DNA of 64,000 nucleotides from Gammaproteobacteria bacterium (GTDB taxonomy: Bacteria > Pseudomonadota > Gammaproteobacteria > Thiotrichales > Thiotrichaceae): assembly GCA_018822845.1 (NCBI GenBank), contig JAHJJD010000052.1, positions 34,956-98,955 of the forward strand, read 5' to 3'. Positions 8,893-17,698 of the stretch are shown in pieces. The stretch's first letter is position 1. Each line of letters starts with the position of its first letter. The notes below the pieces were generated by a model that was given only the letters and a program-made list of their open reading frames with translations, was not told the DNA's origin and ran no database searches. A program made the translations under genes and the position numbers.

Positions 8893-9408
8893 ATGATAAG
8901 TAAAGGTATATCGGGCAAAGGGCGGAATACCGCCATCATGTTTGCAACGCTGATGCTGTTCTGGCTGATGCTGAACGGCAAACTGGAAGCCGACATCCTC
9001 ATCGTCGGTGCCCTGGTTGCGCTGGTCATTGCCGTGTTGTATCGCGATGGCCTGTCTTTCTTCACTGAGTTCCGTTTCACCCCTGCGGCTTTCATCGCCG
9101 GTTTTGGCTACTACGGCTACTTTTTCAAGGAGCTGTTCAAATCCAATATCAAGCTGGCGGCCATCGTGCTGTCGCCTTCCCTGCCGGTCAAGCCTGCCAT
9201 CGTCAAGGTACGCACCAAGCTCAAAACCCGCATGGGGCGGCTGATGCTGGCCAATTCCATCACCCTGACGCCGGGGACGCTAACGGTGGAGATGGAGGGC
9301 GAGTGGCTGTACGTGCACTGGGTACGGATGGAAGCCGACGCTATTGAGGAAGCCACTGCGCGCATTGTCAGCGGGTTCGAGTCCTATCTTGAGGTGATGT
9401 ATGGTTGA
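8893..9408 (+). CDS. Mrp/Mbx-type antiporter subunit E (MbxA/MnhE-like)
   Basis: A 171-residue membrane protein of the MnhE family: two N-terminal membrane segments, then a soluble C-terminus with the family signature TLTPGTLTVEMEGEWLYVHW. In Mrp antiporters and in Mbh/Mbx complexes this subunit belongs to the cation-translocating arm. It opens a tightly packed operon in which the next start lies 8 bases before this stop. The whole gene order (E, F, G, MbhD-like, B, C, NuoL/M-like, NuoH-, B-, C-, D- and I-like) parallels the archaeal mbx/mbs operon. Confidence 0.88.
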   Translation: MISKGISGKGRNTAIMFATLMLFWLMLNGKLEADILIVGALVALVIAVLYRDGLSFFTEFRFTPAAFIAGFGYYGYFFKELFKSNIKLAAIVLSPSLPVKPAIVKVRTKLKTRMGRLMLANSITLTPGTLTVEMEGEWLYVHWVRMEADAIEEATARIVSGFESYLEVMYG

Positions 9409-9661
9409 AATCCTGATCATGCTGGCCGCCGGTCTGGCCGGAGCCGCATTCCTGCTGGCCTTGGTGCGTTTCATCCGTGGCCCTTCGCGGCTTGACCGGG
9501 TGGTGGCGTTTGACGTGCTGACCGTTATTGCCATTACCTTCATCGTGCTAGCGGCGCTGGTGGAAAACCGGGGAATTTATCTGGATGCGGCGCTGGTCTA
9601 TGCGCTGTTGTCTTTCCTCGGTGTCATCTCTATTGCCCGTTATCTGGAGGGGCGTTTCTGA
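9401..9661 (+). CDS. Mrp/Mbx-type antiporter subunit F (MbxB/MnhF-like)
   Basis: An 86-residue protein with three membrane helices. The family motif RFIRGPSRLDRVVAFDVLTV lies between helices 1 and 2, and ENRGIYLDAALVYALLSFLG near the end. It overlaps the 3' end of subunit E by 8 bases and the start of subunit G by one base, indicating coupled translation. It is expected to pack in the Mrp-like membrane arm of the complex. There is little room for another identity. Confidence 0.88.
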   Translation: MVEILIMLAAGLAGAAFLLALVRFIRGPSRLDRVVAFDVLTVIAITFIVLAALVENRGIYLDAALVYALLSFLGVISIARYLEGRF

Positions 9662-9999
9662 TGGGTCTGATCCTCGACATTATCGGCGGGCTGCTGCTGG
9701 TGGGCGGCGCGTCCTTCCTGCTGTTTGGCGGGCTGGGGCTGGTGCGGATGCCGGATATTTACAACCGCATCCAGGCAGGCGCGAAAACCACCACACTAGG
9801 CACACTGCTGACACTGGCTGGCGCGGCCTGCCTGCAACCGGCCTGGGGCTGGAAGCTGTTGCTGATCGGCGTGTTCCTGATTTTTACCAATCCGGTTTCC
9901 GCGCAAGTGCTGGCGAATACTGCCCATCGGCGTGGGGCAGAAAAATCCCCCCTGACCAAAATCGACCGTCTGGCTGAAGACCAGGAGGGTAAAGCATGA
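9661..9999 (+). CDS. Mrp/Mbx-type antiporter subunit G (MbxC/MnhG-like)
   Basis: A 112-residue protein with three membrane segments and the MnhG/PhaG signature GLVRMPDIYNRIQAGAKTTTLGT. The C-terminal tail (about 25 residues) is polar and lysine-rich, as often seen in this family. The start codon shares a base with the stop of the previous gene, and the stop overlaps the next ATG (ATGA type). It is the third subunit of the small Mrp-like module. Confidence 0.88.
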   Translation: MGLILDIIGGLLLVGGASFLLFGGLGLVRMPDIYNRIQAGAKTTTLGTLLTLAGAACLQPAWGWKLLLIGVFLIFTNPVSAQVLANTAHRRGAEKSPLTKIDRLAEDQEGKA

Positions 10000-10250
10000 G
10001 TATGGTGTTGATTGCCATCGCTACGTTGCTGACGATAGCCATGATCGGTGCGGCATGGGTGACCATCCGTGCCAAAAAAGTCGCTACTGCCATGCTGGCG
10101 GCGGGGCTGGTAAGTTTGTTTGCTTCGGTCATGTTCCTGTTCCTCGCCGCACCGGATGTGGCAATGACGGAAGCCGCCATTGGCAGCGGCCTGACCACCT
10201 TCCTGTTCTTCTTTGTACTCGGACGGGTACGGGGAGGCAGCGATGATTAG
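9996..10250 (+). CDS. MbhD/DUF4040-type membrane subunit (MbxD-like)
   Basis: An 84-residue protein with three hydrophobic segments. The conserved region (MFLFLAAPDVAMTEAAIGSGLTT) corresponds to the MbhD domain, which in Mrp antiporters is the C-terminal part of MrpA. In this operon, as in archaeal Mbh/Mbx, it is a separate gene. It overlaps the preceding gene by 4 bases and the following one by 8 bases. Confidence 0.82.
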   Translation: MSMVLIAIATLLTIAMIGAAWVTIRAKKVATAMLAAGLVSLFASVMFLFLAAPDVAMTEAAIGSGLTTFLFFFVLGRVRGGSDD

Positions 10251-10944
10251 GAATTTTGCCGTTTTCCTGCTGTTGCTGGGGCTGGGCGCGATTTTCCTGC
10301 ACCTGCTGGACGGTTATGTCCCGGCCAGCGAACTCAACCAGACCGCCCGTTACTACGCGGAACATACCGCGCAGGATTTGGGCGCTGCCAATATCGTCAC
10401 CGCCATCATCGTCACCTATCGGGGGCTGGATACGCTTGGGGAAGTCACCGTGCTGTTCCTCGCTTCCACCATCATCGGCATGGTATTGGCGCAAGGCAGC
10501 AAGCGTCAGCGCGCGTTGCAACGCAAACTGCCAGCTTCCGGCGAATTGCTCACAACGGGCAGCCGCTTGCTGGTGCCGCTGATTTTGCTGTTCGGTGCGT
10601 ATGTATTCGTCAATGGTCATCTGACACCCGGCGGTGGTTTTCAGGGCGGCGCAATTATCGCGTCGGCAGCACTGCTGGTGCTACTGACTGATCCGCTCAA
10701 GCGTTTCAGCCACAAGCTGATTGCGCTAGTGGAATCCATTTCCGGCCTGGTATTCGTCGGGGTTGGCGTGCTGGGCATGCTGTTGGCAGGCGGCTTCCTT
10801 GACAACCGCATTCTGCCGACTGGCGAATTCGGGGCGCTGTTCTCCGCCGGAGCCATTCCGCTTATCTACAGTTTCGTCGGCCTGAAAGTCGGCGCGGAAT
10901 TCACCTCAATGCTGACCAATCTGGCAGAAACGGAGAAATCATAA
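10243..10944 (+). CDS. MnhB-domain antiporter subunit (MbxF-like)
   Basis: A 233-residue membrane protein. I place the start at the ATG at 10243 (MIRNFAVFLLLL), which overlaps the stop of the MbhD-like gene; the frame is open from 10213. The N-terminal third resembles the MbhE/MrpA tail. The C-terminal part is a canonical MnhB domain with VNGHLTPGGGFQGGAIIASA. This fusion of an MbhE-like and an MnhB-like segment also occurs in other Mrp-type clusters. It shares its last base with the next start. Confidence 0.83.
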   Translation: MIRNFAVFLLLLGLGAIFLHLLDGYVPASELNQTARYYAEHTAQDLGAANIVTAIIVTYRGLDTLGEVTVLFLASTIIGMVLAQGSKRQRALQRKLPASGELLTTGSRLLVPLILLFGAYVFVNGHLTPGGGFQGGAIIASAALLVLLTDPLKRFSHKLIALVESISGLVFVGVGVLGMLLAGGFLDNRILPTGEFGALFSAGAIPLIYSFVGLKVGAEFTSMLTNLAETEKS

Positions 10945-11300
10945 TGGACTGGATTGCAATGGCCACCGGTTTCATCCTGATCCTGATGGGACTGTATGGC
11001 GCACTGACCGAGCGTAACATCCTGCGCATCATTGTGTCGTTCACGGTCGCCAATACCGGGGTGAATCTGGTGCTGGTGGCGGTGGGCTACATGCACGGGC
11101 GTACTGCGCCGATTCTGGACAAGACTGTCCCTGTTGCCGAAGCGGTTGCGCGCATCATCGACCCGGTGCCGCAGGCGCTGGTGCTGACCGCTATCGTGAT
11201 CGGCCTTGGCGTTACTGCGATGATGCTGACCTACGCCTACAAGCTTTATGAAGAAAAAGGCACGCTGGATGTCTCCAAATGCAGGGATCTGAAATGGTAA
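10944..11300 (+). CDS. NuoK/MnhC-like subunit (MbxG-like)
   Basis: A 118-residue protein with three membrane helices, of the NuoK/MnhC family. The motifs NILRIIVSFTVANTGVNLVLVAVGY and DPVPQALVLTAIVIGLGVTA are clear, the latter typical of MnhC. In complex I relatives this subunit links the heel of the membrane domain to the antiporter-like pumps. It overlaps the next gene by a few bases. Confidence 0.88.
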   Translation: MDWIAMATGFILILMGLYGALTERNILRIIVSFTVANTGVNLVLVAVGYMHGRTAPILDKTVPVAEAVARIIDPVPQALVLTAIVIGLGVTAMMLTYAYKLYEEKGTLDVSKCRDLKW

Positions 11301-14300
11301 GCCCAATGTATATCATTGCTGCCGGGTTGGGCGGGGCTTTCCTGCTGGGCCTGTTGCCGAACAAGTGGCGGACTATCCCTTACGCCATTACGCTGGCTAT
11401 CCTGGGAATCATGGCGTGGATTGCCGGAAGCTGGCTGTATGCGTTTGCGGTGCAAGGCGCTGCCAGCGTGGAAATTTTCACCGCAGGCACGCAGCCGCCG
11501 TTTGCGATCAATTTCCGGGTCGGGCTGGCGGAAGCCTCGCTAGCCTTGCTGACCACACTGGTCGGGCTGCATTCCGCGCTGTACATGAAAGACACCCTGT
11601 TCAAACAGGGGCGGCAGGCGATGGCGGTACTGCTGATTTTCATCATGGCGTTATGCGGGGTCATTTTTACCCGCGACGTATTCAACCTGTTTGTGTTCAT
11701 GGAGCTGGTAGTCATCGCCACTGCCGGGCTGGTGCTATTGTCGGCTGACCGGCGGGCGCTGGGCGCTGGCATCAAGTACCTGATCGTGTCGCAACTGGTA
11801 TCCATCCTGCTGCTGGTGGGCATCATCTTCCTGTATCACGCCACTGGCACGCTGAACATTGACGACATGGCAGCCGCGCAGGTCAACCTGCTGCAAGGCG
11901 GTGCAATGGCGTTTTTCCTGCTGTTTGTCGCGGTGCTGGCAGAGTTGAAACCGTTCCCGGCGAATGGCTGGGGGCTGGATATTTACGAGTCGGCGCATCC
12001 AGCGTTTTCGGCAATTTTCTCCACCGCAACGGGTGGGGCAACCATCTACGCGGCAGACAAGATGTTGCAGATTGGTGGCGCGGAATGGCTACCGGCGGCA
12101 ACAGCGATTGGCATCGTCACCTTCGTGGCCGCCAATATCTTTGCGCTGGTACAGAATAATGACCGGCGCTTGCTGGGTTATTCATCGGTGGCGCAGATTG
12201 GCCTGCTCCTCACTGTGGCGGGGCAACGCGATATTCTGGGTGACGCCTATTACTACGTTGCGGGCGGTATTTTGCTGGCTCATGCGGTATCCAAAGCCGG
12301 GCTATTCTGGTTGTCCGGGCTGGTAGCGCAACGGGAACTGACCGATTGGGCCGCACTACGCAGCCAGCCCGTGCTGGTGTTCGCGTTTGCCACGTTCCTT
12401 GCCTTGCTGGTGGGTTTGCCGCCCTTCCCCGGTTTCTATGCGAAATGGGATCTGGCGCATCATCTGGCGGCTGAGGGCAGGCTGTGGCTGCTGGGGCTGA
12501 TCCTGTTCGGGGCGCTGGTGGAAGCGGCTTATTTGTTCCGCTGGTTTGGCTATGTGATCAAGCGTGAAGCCAGGGAAAATGGCCTGGCATGGCAATCAGT
12601 CAAGGCTGACGTGGCATTCAGTGCGGTGATTGTGGCCTGGTTGCTGGCGTATTTGTGGGGGCATTTGTCCGGTCATGGCAACCTGTTGCACGCCGTTCCG
12701 TTGCTGTTTGCGCTGCTGTTCCTGCCGCTGGACTGGCTGCCTGCCAAACTCAAGAACGTGCTGGCCATTAGCGGGTTGCTGTACTGGTTCTACCTGAACT
12801 ATCCGTCTTACGACCCGTTGCAATTGATCTTTGCGGCGGTGATGTTGCCGGGTGGGGCGCTGATCCTGCTGGCCAGTTTCCAGACGCAAAAACGGCGGGT
12901 AGGCTTCTATCCGGCTGCGATGCTGATGTTTGCCGGGCTGGCGATGCTGATTGTGGCGAAAAGCTCGTTCGATTTCTTTGCGGCGTGGGAGTTGCTGACG
13001 GTGGGTTCGTATTTCCTGATCCTGCGAGGCAAGCATTCCGAGCCTCATGCGCTGTCGTACCTGGTTTTCTCGCTGGGTGGCGCATTCCTGATCCTGGCCG
13101 GGTTTGCGATTGCGGCGCAGGGTGCGCCTGACTTCAAGCTGGCGGCGCTGGCGCAAGTGGCGCAACCGTATGCACCGTGGGTATTTGCCATGCTGGCGAT
13201 TGGTTTCATGACCAAAACGGCAGCAGTGGGCGTGCATATCTGGCTGCCCGGCGCACATGCCGAAGCGGAAACCGATGTGTCGCCGATGGTGTCCGGCATC
13301 CTGTTGAAAGCTGGGCTGTTCGGCCTGTTCATGCTGCTAATTACGATGGGCAAGCAGCAGCTTTACGGGGTAGAACTGACCTATGTGATGCTGTGGATTG
13401 GCGCAATTTCGGCGCTGATCGGCAACCTGATGGCCATTTTCCAGGAGGACGCCAAGCGCTTGCTGGCCTATTCCTCTATCGGGCAGATGGGCTATGCAGT
13501 GTTTGGTCTGGCGTTGATGAACCATCTGGGCTGGCTGATGGCGCTGATGTTCGTCATCAACCATTATATTTACAAGTCGATGCTGTTCCTGTCAGTGGGT
13601 GGCATTGCCAAGCGCACCGGCACGCGCCTGATGTACCGTATGGGTGGGCTGATCACGCTGATGCCGCTGTCGTTCATTGCGGTGATGATCGGCATTATTG
13701 CGATGTCGGGTGTGCCGCCGCTGTCTGGTTTCGGCGGGCGCTGGATTTTCTACAATGCGATCATGACGGCGGAATACCGCTTGCCAATGGTGATTGTGTT
13801 CCTCGCCGGGCCAATTGCGTTCCTGTACCTGTTCCGGCTGATCCACACCATTTTCCTCGGGCAGTTGAAGGATGAAATGCGCAAGATCAAGGAAGCGCCG
13901 TTCTGGATCGTGCTGCCGCAGATGATTTTCGTGGTCGCGCTGATGGTGTTCGCGCTGGTTCCCGGCCTGGCACTGCGCAAGGTGGATCTCTATATGACGC
14001 AATTCTTTGCGGGGAATGGCCACCTGAACTGGGAAGGGCTGACCATCAGCAGCGATTTCGGCTACTGGAACCCGGTCGCCATCATGGTCATCATCGGGGT
14101 GATTTTCATGACATTGTTCCTGTGGCTGCTATTCGTTAACCGCAAGGCACAGCCGGTGAAACAGTTCAATATCGTGTTCTCAGGCGAACGTCCGTTCCGC
14201 CCGGAGACTACCCATTTTGCGTGGAATTTCTTCGCGCCTTACCGCAAGGCTTTGGGCTTCCTGACCCAGCCGCTGGTGACCATTTTCTGGGAAACAGTCA

Positions 14301-14428
14301 GTGAGTTGCTGCATTCGGCGGCGGACATCCTGCGGCGTTTTTACACCGGCAACGGGCAGACTTATGCGATTCACCTGCTGGGCTTTGTGATCATTGTCTA
14401 CATGTTGTGGATGGGGGGTAAGCCATGA
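11294..14428 (+). CDS. Double antiporter-like subunit (MbxH-MbxH' fusion, NuoL/M/N family)
   Basis: A very long (1044 residues) polytopic protein made of two antiporter-like modules. The first, about 1-500, has FMELVVIATAG and the divergent helix-7 region ELKPFPANGWGLDIYESAHPAFS. The second, about 530-960, has AAWELLTVGSYF and MTKTAAVGVHIWLPGAHAEAETDVSP. The conserved Glu and Lys of proton/sodium channels are present in both. In archaeal Mbx these are two genes, H and H'; here they are one frame. I prefer the ATG at 11294, with AGGGA upstream, over 11279. Two pump modules imply more ions moved per electron pair than in single-pump hydrogenases. Confidence 0.85.
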   Translation: MVSPMYIIAAGLGGAFLLGLLPNKWRTIPYAITLAILGIMAWIAGSWLYAFAVQGAASVEIFTAGTQPPFAINFRVGLAEASLALLTTLVGLHSALYMKDTLFKQGRQAMAVLLIFIMALCGVIFTRDVFNLFVFMELVVIATAGLVLLSADRRALGAGIKYLIVSQLVSILLLVGIIFLYHATGTLNIDDMAAAQVNLLQGGAMAFFLLFVAVLAELKPFPANGWGLDIYESAHPAFSAIFSTATGGATIYAADKMLQIGGAEWLPAATAIGIVTFVAANIFALVQNNDRRLLGYSSVAQIGLLLTVAGQRDILGDAYYYVAGGILLAHAVSKAGLFWLSGLVAQRELTDWAALRSQPVLVFAFATFLALLVGLPPFPGFYAKWDLAHHLAAEGRLWLLGLILFGALVEAAYLFRWFGYVIKREARENGLAWQSVKADVAFSAVIVAWLLAYLWGHLSGHGNLLHAVPLLFALLFLPLDWLPAKLKNVLAISGLLYWFYLNYPSYDPLQLIFAAVMLPGGALILLASFQTQKRRVGFYPAAMLMFAGLAMLIVAKSSFDFFAAWELLTVGSYFLILRGKHSEPHALSYLVFSLGGAFLILAGFAIAAQGAPDFKLAALAQVAQPYAPWVFAMLAIGFMTKTAAVGVHIWLPGAHAEAETDVSPMVSGILLKAGLFGLFMLLITMGKQQLYGVELTYVMLWIGAISALIGNLMAIFQEDAKRLLAYSSIGQMGYAVFGLALMNHLGWLMALMFVINHYIYKSMLFLSVGGIAKRTGTRLMYRMGGLITLMPLSFIAVMIGIIAMSGVPPLSGFGGRWIFYNAIMTAEYRLPMVIVFLAGPIAFLYLFRLIHTIFLGQLKDEMRKIKEAPFWIVLPQMIFVVALMVFALVPGLALRKVDLYMTQFFAGNGHLNWEGLTISSDFGYWNPVAIMVIIGVIFMTLFLWLLFVNRKAQPVKQFNIVFSGERPFRPETTHFAWNFFAPYRKALGFLTQPLVTIFWETVSELLHSAADILRRFYTGNGQTYAIHLLGFVIIVYMLWMGGKP

Positions 14429-15345
14429 TGGAGGCACTCGTGGAATTCAACTGGATGCGCATTCCGTGGGCATTGCTGACAGTGTTCATCGTCTTTAACT
14501 ACGGTTTCCTGATGACAGCGCTGATCCAGAAAATCGCGGCGCGGGTGGGTCGGCGGCATGGCATCCCGATCTGGCAGAATTATATTGACCTGATTAAGAA
14601 CTATGCGCTGCGTACCTCCATTACCCATGGGGTGATGTTCTATCTGGGGCCGGTGTTCCGGCTGTCTGGCGGGGTGGGCTTGTTGCTGTTCGTGCCGACC
14701 ATTTACGGCTCGGACATGTTCAGCAATTTCTCGTTTGCGGGCGACCTGATTCTGGCGCTGTATTTCGTGTTCTTCGGCACGCTGGGCATGGCATTGGGGG
14801 CGGCGGAAAGCGGGCATCCCTATTCCGCCATTGGCATTACCCGTGGGCTGTCGCAAATGACGGCAGCGGAATTGCCATTTGCACTAGCGGTGTTTGCGGT
14901 GGCGCTGCAATATCAGACACTTTCCATCACCGACATCGTGGCGGCGCAACAGGGCGGCGTACTGAACTGGACGCTGTTCACCAACCCGTTTGCGGTAGCG
15001 GCGGCAATGATGTCGTTCCTGGGTTCGATGATGCGCCCGCCGTTTGACGTGGTGCTGGCTCCGCAGGAAATTCCCATCGGCCCACCGACCGAATACCATT
15101 CCTCGTTCCTGGCCATGATGCAGACCAACCGGGCGCTGTTCCCGATCGCCAAGATTGTGGTGTACATGAACCTGTTCTTTGGCGGTGCGGCAAGCTGGCC
15201 GGTGTTGTTCCTCAAGGTATTCCTGATTTACATGGTATCGGCGTTTGTCGGCGTGGTGTTCCCGCGTTTCCGGGTGGAACAGTCGATCCGCTGGTTTTTA
15301 ATCTGGGCAGTGCCGCTGGGCATCCTCGCCGTGGTACTGGTGTAA
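14425..15345 (+). CDS. NuoH/complex I subunit 1-like membrane anchor (MbxM-like)
   Basis: A 306-residue protein with about eight membrane helices. The conserved acidic loops are visible: GMALGAAESGHPYSAIGITRGLSQMTAAELPF and the segment around RPPFDVVLAPQEIPIGPPTEY, which in NuoH/HyfC contact the quinone- or cluster-facing subunits. It starts 4 bases before the previous stop (ATGATG). It connects the membrane pumps to the soluble iron-sulfur subunits encoded next. Confidence 0.88.
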   Translation: MMEALVEFNWMRIPWALLTVFIVFNYGFLMTALIQKIAARVGRRHGIPIWQNYIDLIKNYALRTSITHGVMFYLGPVFRLSGGVGLLLFVPTIYGSDMFSNFSFAGDLILALYFVFFGTLGMALGAAESGHPYSAIGITRGLSQMTAAELPFALAVFAVALQYQTLSITDIVAAQQGGVLNWTLFTNPFAVAAAMMSFLGSMMRPPFDVVLAPQEIPIGPPTEYHSSFLAMMQTNRALFPIAKIVVYMNLFFGGAASWPVLFLKVFLIYMVSAFVGVVFPRFRVEQSIRWFLIWAVPLGILAVVLV

Positions 15346-15349
15346 GGTT

Positions 15350-15991
15350 ATGAAAGAAGAATTACTTAAACGCATCGTCAAAACGCCCGACGGTCAGGAG
15401 ATCGAGGTTGACCCGCTGTTGGATTATTACTGTCAGGAAGGGCCGACGGTACAGCCGCCCGCTTACACCGCGATTATCGAGAAGCTGTTCAACTGGGCGC
15501 GTTCCGAGTCGCTGTGGATTCTGGGTTTCGGCACGGGCTGCGGGGCGATTGAAATGCGCCCGCTGATGACACCGCGTTTCGACGCTTACCGTTACGGCAT
15601 CCAGTGGCGGCCTACCCCGCGCCAGTCCAACCTGTTCGTGATTTCCGGCTACCTTTCCACCAAGACGCTCAAGCGCGTGATCCGCTCCTACGAGCAGATG
15701 CAGGGGCCGAAATACGTGGTGGGCTTAGGGTCATGCACCATCAACGGCGGCATGTACTGGGATTCCTATAACACCATCAAGCGGCTGGACGATTACCTGC
15801 CGGTAGATGTGTACATCGCTGGCTGTATGCCGCGCCCGGAAGCCTTGTTGGCCGGGTTTGAAGAACTGAAAAAGATCATCCGCGCAGGCAAGGCGGAAGG
15901 CGCAAATCTGTATGCCAAGAACTTTGAATGGTACAAGGCAAACCAGAAAAGCGTCATCCACGACTGGGACATGCCGGACTACAACTGGTGA
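15350..15991 (+). CDS. NuoB/hydrogenase small subunit-like iron-sulfur protein with only three cluster cysteines (MbxJ-like)
   Basis: A 213-residue protein homologous to NuoB/HycG/MbhJ. The proximal cluster would be held by Cys64 (GFGTGCGAIEM), Cys129 (GLGSCTINGG) and Cys159 (AGCMPRPE). NuoB has a CC pair and hydrogenases a CxxC at the first position. Here the partner cysteine is absent, so the cluster is probably bound by three cysteines with one open iron site. This is the feature reported for the archaeal sulfur reductase MBS. It overlaps the next gene by one base. Confidence 0.88.
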   Translation: MKEELLKRIVKTPDGQEIEVDPLLDYYCQEGPTVQPPAYTAIIEKLFNWARSESLWILGFGTGCGAIEMRPLMTPRFDAYRYGIQWRPTPRQSNLFVISGYLSTKTLKRVIRSYEQMQGPKYVVGLGSCTINGGMYWDSYNTIKRLDDYLPVDVYIAGCMPRPEALLAGFEELKKIIRAGKAEGANLYAKNFEWYKANQKSVIHDWDMPDYNW

Positions 15992-16533
15992 TGGTTATGC
16001 AGGCACTTTACGACACCTTGAAACAACGCTTCCCGCTCGGTGAACTGACCGTGCAGCGCGACAATCTGGCCTTCATCACCGTGGAAGCGGTGCGGCTGTA
16101 CCCGCTGCTGCGCTACCTGCGCGACCACGAAGGCTTCAGCCATCTGGTGCTGCTGACAGCAGTGGACTGGCTGGAAGACGGGCAATTCCAGCTTACTTAC
16201 CTGCTCAACAACCGCGCCAAGTGCCAGGATGTGGGTTTGCGGGTGATGATTCCGCGCGACAAGCCGGAAATGGAAAGTATCCACGACCTGTGGCCTGCCG
16301 CCGCTACTTACCAGCGCGAACTGCGGGAAATGTTCGGCATAGACTTTCCCGGCAGCCCGCGACTTGAGGAAGAATTCATCCTCGAAGGCTGGCACGGCAT
16401 CCCGCCCTACCGGCGCGACTTCGACACGCTGGCGTATGCACGCGAAACCTTCCGCGACCGCCCCGGACGTGAAACCCGCGACCCGGCACAACACATGAAA
16501 CAACAACTGTACGGGGACAAAGGCGATGTTTGA
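15991..16533 (+). CDS. NuoC/30-kDa subunit-like protein (MbxK-like)
   Basis: A 180-residue protein of the complex I 30-kDa / HycE N-terminal family. It contains the signature region SIHDLWPAAATYQRELREMFGIDFPG and a C-terminal LEGWHGIPPYRRDF. I place the start at the ATG at 15991, overlapping the previous stop (TGATG); an alternative in-frame ATG lies at 15997. It overlaps the next gene by 8 bases. It is a structural subunit of the peripheral arm, without cofactors. Confidence 0.86.
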   Translation: MVMQALYDTLKQRFPLGELTVQRDNLAFITVEAVRLYPLLRYLRDHEGFSHLVLLTAVDWLEDGQFQLTYLLNNRAKCQDVGLRVMIPRDKPEMESIHDLWPAAATYQRELREMFGIDFPGSPRLEEEFILEGWHGIPPYRRDFDTLAYARETFRDRPGRETRDPAQHMKQQLYGDKGDV

Positions 16534-17698
16534 GTTAGACCGCAGCCAGTACCCGCAAAAGAAGCCTGACGGCACACTGGACATTGATCTCAGTTCCGGC
16601 AAATACCTGAAGCTTTGGCAAGGCCCACAGCATCCCGGCATCACCGGCAATATGGCGATCGAGCTGACCGTATGCGGCGACGAAGTGGTGGAAGGCAAAA
16701 CCCACGTCGGCTACCTGCACCGTGGCTTTGAAAAGCTGATGGAACGCCGCACCTTCATGCAGTGCTTCCCTATCGTCTGCCGCATTTGCGTTCCCGAACC
16801 CGATTTCAACGAATACTGCTACGCCGCCGCCGTGGAAGAACTCGCCGGGCTGGAAGTGCCGGAAATGGCTAACTGGATCCGTACCCTGATCCTGGAAATG
16901 GGGCGCATCAACAGCTACCTGATGTACCTCGGCGGGCAGGCAGGCGCACTCGGCCTCGGCGTCATCGGCCAATGGACAACTTACGTGCGTGACCTGATGC
17001 TCGACCGTTTCGAGGAACTGACTGGCGCACGCATCTACCACATGTTCATTCTCCCCGGCGGGGTGCGTGACCGGCTGCCGGAAGGTTTCGCCGGACGCAT
17101 GGAAAAAGCCCTACAAGAAATCGAAAGCACCCTCGGCGATGTCGAAAAGGTGATGTTCCACAATGCCGTGTTCAAGAAGCGCACCGTCGGTGTTGGCGTG
17201 ATTGAAGCAGGCTGGGTGGACAGTTACGGCATCACTGGCCCCAATGCCCGCGCCGCCGGAGTCGCCAAAGACGTGCGTAAAGACCAGCCCTATCTGGTCT
17301 ACCCCGAACTTGATTTCGAGCTTGTCACTGGCAAGGATTCCGACATTTACGCCCGCGCCGATGTGCGCCGCCGCGACCTGCTGCTGTCGGTCGATTTGAT
17401 CCGGCAAATACTGGCGAAAATGCCTAAAACCGGCGAAGTGATGGCGAAATTACCCAACGTGCTACACTGGAAAATACCGCGAGGCGAAACCTATGTGCGT
17501 GGAGAATGTTCACGCGGTGAATACGGCTACTACCTTGTTACCGATGGCAGCGGTTACCCGCGCCGGGTGAATGTGCGTGGGCCTTCTTACACACATTCCA
17601 TCGCGCTGTTTGAACGTATGGTGATCAACGCCAATATTTCCGATGTCGCCGCCCTGCTGGTGTCGCTCCATACCTATCCGCCGGAGATCGAACGATGA
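16526..17698 (+). CDS. NuoD/hydrogenase large subunit-like protein lacking the Ni-Fe ligands (MbxL-like)
   Basis: A 390-residue protein of the NuoD/HycE large-subunit family. Hydrogenases hold Ni-Fe with an N-terminal RICxxC and a C-terminal DPCxxC. Here the first motif reads RICVPE (Cys88 kept, second Cys replaced by Glu91) and the last reads DVAALL, with both cysteines lost. It should therefore bind no Ni-Fe centre and not be a hydrogenase. Complex I NuoD has also lost these residues, but neighbouring subunits favour the Mbx/MBS branch. The stop overlaps the next ATG. Confidence 0.87.
   Translation: MFELDRSQYPQKKPDGTLDIDLSSGKYLKLWQGPQHPGITGNMAIELTVCGDEVVEGKTHVGYLHRGFEKLMERRTFMQCFPIVCRICVPEPDFNEYCYAAAVEELAGLEVPEMANWIRTLILEMGRINSYLMYLGGQAGALGLGVIGQWTTYVRDLMLDRFEELTGARIYHMFILPGGVRDRLPEGFAGRMEKALQEIESTLGDVEKVMFHNAVFKKRTVGVGVIEAGWVDSYGITGPNARAAGVAKDVRKDQPYLVYPELDFELVTGKDSDIYARADVRRRDLLLSVDLIRQILAKMPKTGEVMAKLPNVLHWKIPRGETYVRGECSRGEYGYYLVTDGSGYPRRVNVRGPSYTHSIALFERMVINANISDVAALLVSLHTYPPEIER

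Noticed and set aside
8893..14428. Plain Mrp Na+/H+ antiporter
   Set aside because: The operon continues without a break into NuoH-, B-, C-, D- and I-like genes, so the Mrp-type genes are the membrane arm of a larger redox complex.
15350..17698. Functional Ni-Fe hydrogenase
   Set aside because: Three of the four Ni-Fe cysteines are gone, and no hydrogenase maturation genes are in the window.
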